Positions 59,042 through 64,000 of a stretch of 64,000 nt of DNA are shown one piece after another. Both the position numbers and the translations under genes were made by a program. Below the pieces are notes generated by a model, which saw only the letters and a list, made by a program, of their open reading frames with translations, had not been told where the DNA came from and made no database searches. Origin of the DNA: Cyanophora paradoxa (taxonomy: Eukaryota; Glaucocystophyceae; Cyanophorales; Cyanophoraceae). Position 1 is the first letter of the stretch; every line of letters begins with the position of its first letter. The stretch is from contig QPMI01000179.1 in assembly GCA_004431415.1 (NCBI GenBank), forward strand, positions 1-64,000, given 5' to 3'.

Positions 59042-62000
59042 TCAATCACGCTCAACGTAGGGGATGAGACGATCAGCGTGAACCGTAACCTTGTCACCGG
59101 TAGAATAGCCAAGCTTGTTGTCACCACCAACAAATCGAACCACATAGGACACACCTTGTCCACGAGAGGCATCAGCAACGATCTCCCAAGGACCAGTGAA
59201 CTTGGGGTCCATCTTGCGCAAACGAGTCGAAGGGTCTTGACACAAACCAGTTCACCTTGAACGAACAACGGGTCACCCGAGGGTGAGTCAGCTTGCCCTT
59301 GCGCATCCTGTCGAGCTTGCCGAACCAGATTAGCCTCGGAGTAGATAAGCGAGAACCGACGACCAAGTTCAGCAGCGTGAGTAGAGGCAGAGTTGCCGAC
59401 AGTGATATCAGGTTGAAGCAACAAATCAGTAGGAAACGTACACTGTCGACCGTACAACATCTCGAAAGTTGTGAATCCAGTCGAAGGATTCTTGAAGTTG
59501 CGAATCGCAAACAAGGCGAAAGGAATGAACAAGTCCCATTGCTTCTCGTTCTGTTCCGCATAGAAACGAAGGCGAGTGACGAGAACATCGTTGAACTTTT
59601 CCACCAGACCCTGCGATTGGGGATGATATGGAGCAGCGAAAACATGTTTTATTCTGAAGATCCGTTCCAACTCTTGCAGAATGAGATTATCGAATTCTCC
59701 GCCACGATCAGAAGAGATTTTGCGAGGAACTTCATGTTCAGGAATCCAATGTTCGAAAAGTGCGCGAACAGCGACAGTGGCCGACTTGGACCGTGCAGGC
59801 ACTGCGGTGCCCCATCGAGTAAAAACATCGACAATTGTCACCACGTACTTATTACCACCACTTGATTTGGGAAATGGTCCAACGATGTCGATCTCGATAT
59901 GTTGCATAGGAGCATCAGCAACCACAGGTACAGTCGGAAGATTTGAAGAGGTTGGCTTCGGTTTAATCAACTGACACTTGTGGCGGCTCCGAACGTAATC
60001 ATAGACATAGCGATGCAAATTCTTCCAATAGTAACGAGATGAGACAAGATCGATCAACTTGGTCACTCCAGGATGTCCGAAATTGTCGTGAAGAGCTCGA
60101 AGAACCTGTTGAGTCATGGAGTACGGAACAACGACTTGAAGAGAATCAGATCCAGTTCGTTGGCGACAAAGAACATCACACTTCAGTACGAATTTCCCAC
60201 TCTTGAGAGTTCGCTCCACTGACTTGTCCACGCCCTCAGGAAGGACAAGCACATCATCTTCAAGATACCTGATCATGGTGTTGAGCAACGGATCCTCAAG
60301 TTGAGCAGATCTAATATCAGAAGCTGAAAGAGATAAGTCAAGCTCAACTGCATTCACAAGAATAGGGATGAGAATGATAGGAGAAATTAGAGACAACCCC
60401 TCAATCTTGGCAACAACTCGCTTCACAAGTCTCGAAAGTGCATCGGCATCAGCATTAAGGGTACCAGACTTGTGCGAAATTTCATAATTGTACTCCTGCA
60501 TTCCAAGAATCCAGCGGGCAATCCGAGCATTTGGGAACTCCTTATTCGACTTCATATACTTGAGAGCACTGTGATATGACTTGATGAAGAACTTGGGGCC
60601 TCTCAGATAATGTGAGAACTTTTTAGTCACAGCCCAGTAAACAGCATATAACTCCTGCTCAGTAACTGTCCACTTCTGTTGCTCATCTGATAACGGTTCA
60701 GCAGCATATGCAATAACAACCTCCTTGTTCCACTTGCGCTCAGCTGGGGTGAGTGTCTTAGAAGCAAACGAAATGATTCGCTCCTGACCATTGTCATCCA
60801 GTTGCGACAACACAGCACCAATGCCAGTTTTCGAAGCATCTGTTTTGAGGATAAAAGGCTTCTTGAAATCTGGATATGCAAGAATAGGAGAGGAACACAA
60901 TAACTCCTTGAGCTTCCGAAAAGCAAAGTCTTGTGATTCTCCCCATACAAACAAATTCTTGGATTTCAGCAAATCATATAATGGAGAAGCAATGATTGCA
61001 CATGAAGGTATGAAGATCCTGTAGTAATTCACTAGACCTAAGAAAGACCTGACTTCTGATACAGATGTTGGAGTCTTGAAATTCTTCACAGCCTGAACTT
61101 TGCTGTCACACGGCTTGATTCCTTCTCGGCAAACAACAAATCCAAGGTACTCAGCTTCGGCCTTGAAGAAACGACACTTGCGTGCTTTTAACCGCAGGTG
61201 AGCAGCAATCAGCTGATCAAAAACCCATTCAAGATGTTCGAAATGCTCCTTCAGACTCCTGGAAAAGACACATATATCATCAAGATAAACAAGAATAAAG
61301 ATGTAAAGGCTCCTAACACTCCATTCATCAACATCTGAAATGTTGCAGGGGCCGTTTTGAGGCTCTGAGGCATGACATTCCACTCATACAAACCAGTTGG
61401 TGTCCTAAAAGCTGTCTTCGGCCGGTCCTTCTCACTCATCTTGACATTCCAATATCCATCATCACAATCTGCAACCGAAATATATATGGATCCAGAAAGA
61501 GCTTCCAGAGCATCATCAATTCTTGGTAAGGGATATGCATCATCCTTGGTAACGCTGTTGAGCCTTCTGTAATCGATGCAGAAACGATAAGAGCCATCCT
61601 TCTTCCGCACAAGGACCACTGGAGCGGCCCAAGGGCTTCTAGAAGGACGAATTAAATTCCTGTCGATCAGCTTTTGAGTCTCTTGAACAATCTTTTGGCG
61701 CTGGTCAAAAGAGAGACGTCTTGGAGGTTCAGCAATCGGTTTTGCATCTCCAGTATCAATGTTATGCTCAATAGGAGGACCAGGTCTGGAATCATCATGT
61801 TTCCATTGACCCTCAGCAAATACTTCATGCTTTCTCGCCAAGAAATCCCACATAAGCTTCCTCTCATCAAGATTATCATCAGCTGAACCAACACTGCATG
61901 GAGAAATAAGGCTTGCAACATTATCACCAAATCGCTCCCGAATCTCCTTCAAAAACACTTCATGGACCGAAGATACTGGTATAGAACCTGATTGCGACAA

Positions 62001-62413
62001 GACAGAACTCTTTTTATCGCTATCTAATGAAGTCGAGTTATTTACAACAGAATCTGAAACTCTTTTACTTGAATCATCAAAAGAAGACTGGAGAACGGCT
62101 TCGGACGCAGTGACATCTACTGAATCAGGACCCTTGTACTCAGAAGTGTGCACAAAACTTCCTTTCCCAGATGAGTCATAATTCAGCACCAGGTTGACAT
62201 CACAGATTTCCGGCATGTTGTGGACAACTGATGTTTTACTCTTGCTTGGAACAAACCTGGCTAGCCGAGTACCTTCAGGTATTACTGCGGGTCCCCTGTC
62301 AGACCTTGGATCGAGATTGACAAGCAATACCTTGATACGTCCTCCACGAGAATGAGCTGGGCCACCTGCCACATGGACAAACTCATTCTCGTTCCATTCT
62401 CTAAAGTCATCAA
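59042..62413 (-). pseudogene. pol: Palindrome element pol, right copy: linker, RT, RNase H, integrase
   Basis: Most complete pol in the window, read on the minus strand from inside the linker. RT: SRSPWAAPVVLVRKKDGSYR, FCIDYRRLNSVTKDDAYPLP, then a frameshift at about 61,310-61,320 just before YIFILVYLDD (palm intact). RNase H: ILKTDASKTGIGAVLSQ, TVTEQELYAVYWAVTKKFSH. Chromosome-contact linker, then a zinc finger in which one of four ligands is lost (H, H, then RSRHKC where C-x2-C is expected). Integrase core: HIEIDIVGPFPKS (Asp), KISSDRGGEFDN (Asp), YHPQSQGLVEKFNDV (Glu). A one-base loss (ccc for cccc, near 59,236) shifts the last 65 codons; the end IPYVERD stands in the other frame. Two frameshifts make it inactive as given. 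Confidence 0.94.
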
Positions 62414-62538
62414 TGCAAGGGGGCGCTTCTAGATCTAGAGCTAGCTGCCAGCTGCTTTAGCTAGCGCGCGTGCCCGCTTAGCGCTAGCCTGCCTAAGTAG
62501 ATCTGTGCCGGCGCTGCCGTAGGCATGTTCAATATTAA
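62414..62538. other. Short spacer rich in ctagc and agatct words
   Basis: Starts at the outer end of the right arm. Contains tctagatctagagctagc and tagcgctagc; small palindromes, no gene. Confidence 0.5.
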
Positions 62539-62763
62539 TTGATGAACGCATACACATTACTATTTGCAGCTGCGGCAGAGGTTGGGCGCCGTTCGGCTGT
62601 GGTTGATGATCCGCCAGAAGCCCGGTGGCCTGAAGGTCCCGTGGTCGTCCAGCATGGCGTCAACGCGGCGGGCGCAGAGCAAAACTTACAGGCAGCGCTA
62701 GCCGACAACACAAAAAAGCAATCTGAATCCGTGCACCACATGCCCCGACGCCCTAGGATGTAG
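62539..62763 (+). CDS. Small unrecognised ORF, possible gene piece
   Basis: From ATG 62539: YTLLFAAAAEVGRRSAVVDD, PPEARWPEGPVVVQHGVNAA, EQNLQAALADNTKKQ, stop at 62761. The composition is more protein-like than the reverse strand. GC-rich third positions. No motif, no visible promoter. The next 250 bp (62,783-63,007) are also open in one frame but look less like coding sequence. Confidence 0.3.
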   Translation: MMNAYTLLFAAAAEVGRRSAVVDDPPEARWPEGPVVVQHGVNAAGAEQNLQAALADNTKKQSESVHHMPRRPRM

Positions 62764-63016
62764 TAGAAGAAGTACCATTCCTGTGCATCTTTTTCAATGT
62801 ACTCCTTCTCCCCCTCTTGCCCTCGCTCTCCGAAATGTTCTCGCCAGCGTACTCACAAACGAACTGCGCCAAAACGGCTCAGCCGGGTGGATTGGCCACA
62901 AGTGCACAGATCAATTCAAGCACCCGCCCCTCTTTGATAGGATCCAAGGCCCGCACCGCGTTGCCACGGCCGTCACTGGTCTTGAATATCTACATTTGAT
63001 GAGATAGCTTGCAAAG

Positions 63017-63298
63017 ATGCAGCGCGCGCCGCTAACCTCAAGCCCCGCCGTCGTTGCCATGGCCGGCGTGAGCCGCCGCGAGGGCTCGATGGCTCTATCG
63101 AGCTGCTCCTTCGGAACTTTGAATTCCTGCTGCCTGCTGGCGCGCCGCGTGCATCCGCCCCATGCTTGGAAAGTAACGATTCACGTACCCAGGCTTCGGC
63201 AAGTTGCCAAGCAGGCCATGAGTGATTCGGACTACGAGGACATGCCAGAGCTCGTCGCCGACCCGCAACCAGCTGCAGCTAGCGCTAGCGCTACGTGA
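63017..63298 (+). CDS. Small unrecognised ORF with acidic tail
   Basis: From ATG 63017 there are 93 codons. Only the end looks like coding sequence: LRQVAKQAMSDSDYEDMPEL, VADPQPAAASASAT, stop 63296-63298. MSDSDYEDMPEL could be a phosphorylatable acidic patch or even the true start (ATG 63218). Family unknown. Confidence 0.3.
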   Translation: MQRAPLTSSPAVVAMAGVSRREGSMALSSCSFGTLNSCCLLARRVHPPHAWKVTIHVPRLRQVAKQAMSDSDYEDMPELVADPQPAAASASAT

Positions 63299-63340
63299 CT
63301 GTGCCAGTTACTCGCCATCTATGTCCGGATCACGGACATC

Positions 63341-63640
63341 ATGAGTTACGTGACTTGGCCCAGTGAGCTGGGCAACAAGGAGAGGAAGGAGATGAAGGGC
63401 AAACAGCAGCATGACGTGCGCGTGCGGATCGTGGAGGTGCCAACTCTCCAGGAAGAATGCAAGTGTGGCCACCCCGAGGACAGCGACAACTACTTTTGTG
63501 ACGCGTGCTTGGAGCTGTTTCGTGCCTCCAGCGAGGTCTCCCCGATCCGCCTGCACCCTTGTATCGGCGCGCGCCACGCCCTTTGCTGCACTCACGCTGG
63601 CGTGGCTTGGTCCGCAGGTGGAGATCAAGATGACCAATAA
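63341..63640 (+). CDS. Small protein with a zinc-ribbon-like Cys cluster
   Basis: From ATG 63341 there are 99 codons: WPSELGNKERKEMKGKQQHD, VRVRIVEVPTLQEE, then CKCGHPEDSDNYFCDACLEL, a C-x-C and C-x2-C arrangement that could bind zinc, and HPCIGARHALCCTHAGV. Likely a host gene fragment or small gene. 42 bp separate it from the stop of the previous ORF, same strand. No family assigned. Confidence 0.35.
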   Translation: MSYVTWPSELGNKERKEMKGKQQHDVRVRIVEVPTLQEECKCGHPEDSDNYFCDACLELFRASSEVSPIRLHPCIGARHALCCTHAGVAWSAGGDQDDQ

Positions 63641-64000
63641 GGGCTGGGCCGCTTAGCCGGCCTGTAGCGGCGCCCGGCCCTGCCGTACCCTTTAGCGGCG
63701 CGCCATAGCCTGTAGCGATGCCCGGCCCTGTGTCTGACTTGAGAGGACTCGCCAGGCTGAGATATGACGGCGGCACGCGCTGCGGGCGGAGGGGGGATCC
63801 GGAGGGTTGGCGGGCGGCGTCGAGGCGCCAGCTAGGCGGCACGCGGTGCGCGACGCGTTGCAGGAGGCGCACGCTGTGGGCGGGCAGAGGGGGCGGCGCG
63901 ACTCAAAGGCACTTGAAGGACAGAGCGCTAGCAGAGCTGAACTCGCCGCCCGCGGCCTCCCCCAGGAGGCCGCCCAACCCACCCTCGACCATCCGCCGCG
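63641..64000. other. GC-rich end of the window, no gene recognised
   Basis: Contains ctgtagcg-gcccggccctg twice (63,661 and 63,709), each with agcggcgc words, and long chance frames on both strands. Nothing further could be supported. Confidence 0.5.

Larger units (their letters stand above)
56588..62413 (-). repeat. Giant inverted repeat, right arm (5.83 kb)
   Basis: Mirror of 51399-55430, and the fuller copy for pol. The inner end is ctcccaaactgcgacgatcc, the outer end cattctctaaagtcatcaat. 56,588-58,520 repeats the GC-rich block, with about 50 bp extra near 57,090-57,140 and a loss of about 205 bp near 58,040. Confidence 0.93.

Overview
The window looks like a repeat-dominated, gene-poor stretch of a eukaryotic nuclear genome, most likely an alga or other protist; nothing in it fixes the species. 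The eukaryotic signs are Ty3/gypsy-type LTR retroelements, a PIF1-type helicase fragment whose two halves come into frame only through a 64-nt GT-AG intron, and large satellite blocks. No rRNA, tRNA or CRISPR array was seen. Homopolymer-length differences between otherwise identical repeat units are common, so some frameshifts may be assembly errors.

Layout. 1-9168: satellite S1 (about 121-bp unit), about 61 units one way, then an inversion at 7455/7456 and about 14 units the other way. 9167-15080: mosaic of a second repeat (R2, 147-bp unit in 294-bp dimers), a third (R3, about 330 bp), a virus-fibre-like fragment, and a broken gypsy element D1 (protease, RT, RNase H, integrase) whose integrase runs into S1. 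15.1-20.9 kb: helicase fragment, then gypsy elements A (+) and B (-) joined by their truncated 3' sides. 20.9-24.5 kb: R2, one intact gene for a membrane-anchored family-2 glycosyltransferase with a tandem copy of its 3' end, R3 and an integrase scrap. 24.5-29.7 kb: gag scraps, an LTR-like promoter with a TATA box between two perfect heat-shock elements, and element D2, which carries a textbook -1 frameshift signal. 29.7-41.8 kb: a LINE-like fragment and three copies of a 3.93-kb higher-order repeat packed with pieces of two genes.

41.8-51.4 kb is bounded by two same-direction copies of a 178-bp LTR. It holds R2 arrays, gag-protease of element C, and several broken, closely packed genes resembling DNA-virus fibre genes (shaft repeats with a C1q-like head). 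51.4-62.4 kb is one giant inverted repeat: arms of 4.0 and 5.8 kb carry the same gypsy pol, LTR, a cluster of short palindromes and about 2 kb of GC-rich DNA, around a 1.16-kb centre. 62.4-64 kb is GC-rich with possible small host gene pieces.

Apart from the glycosyltransferase, almost nothing is intact. R2 lies at most of the joins between unrelated fragments, so the region reads as a dumping ground built by repeat-mediated rearrangement, retrotransposition and capture of virus-derived DNA.
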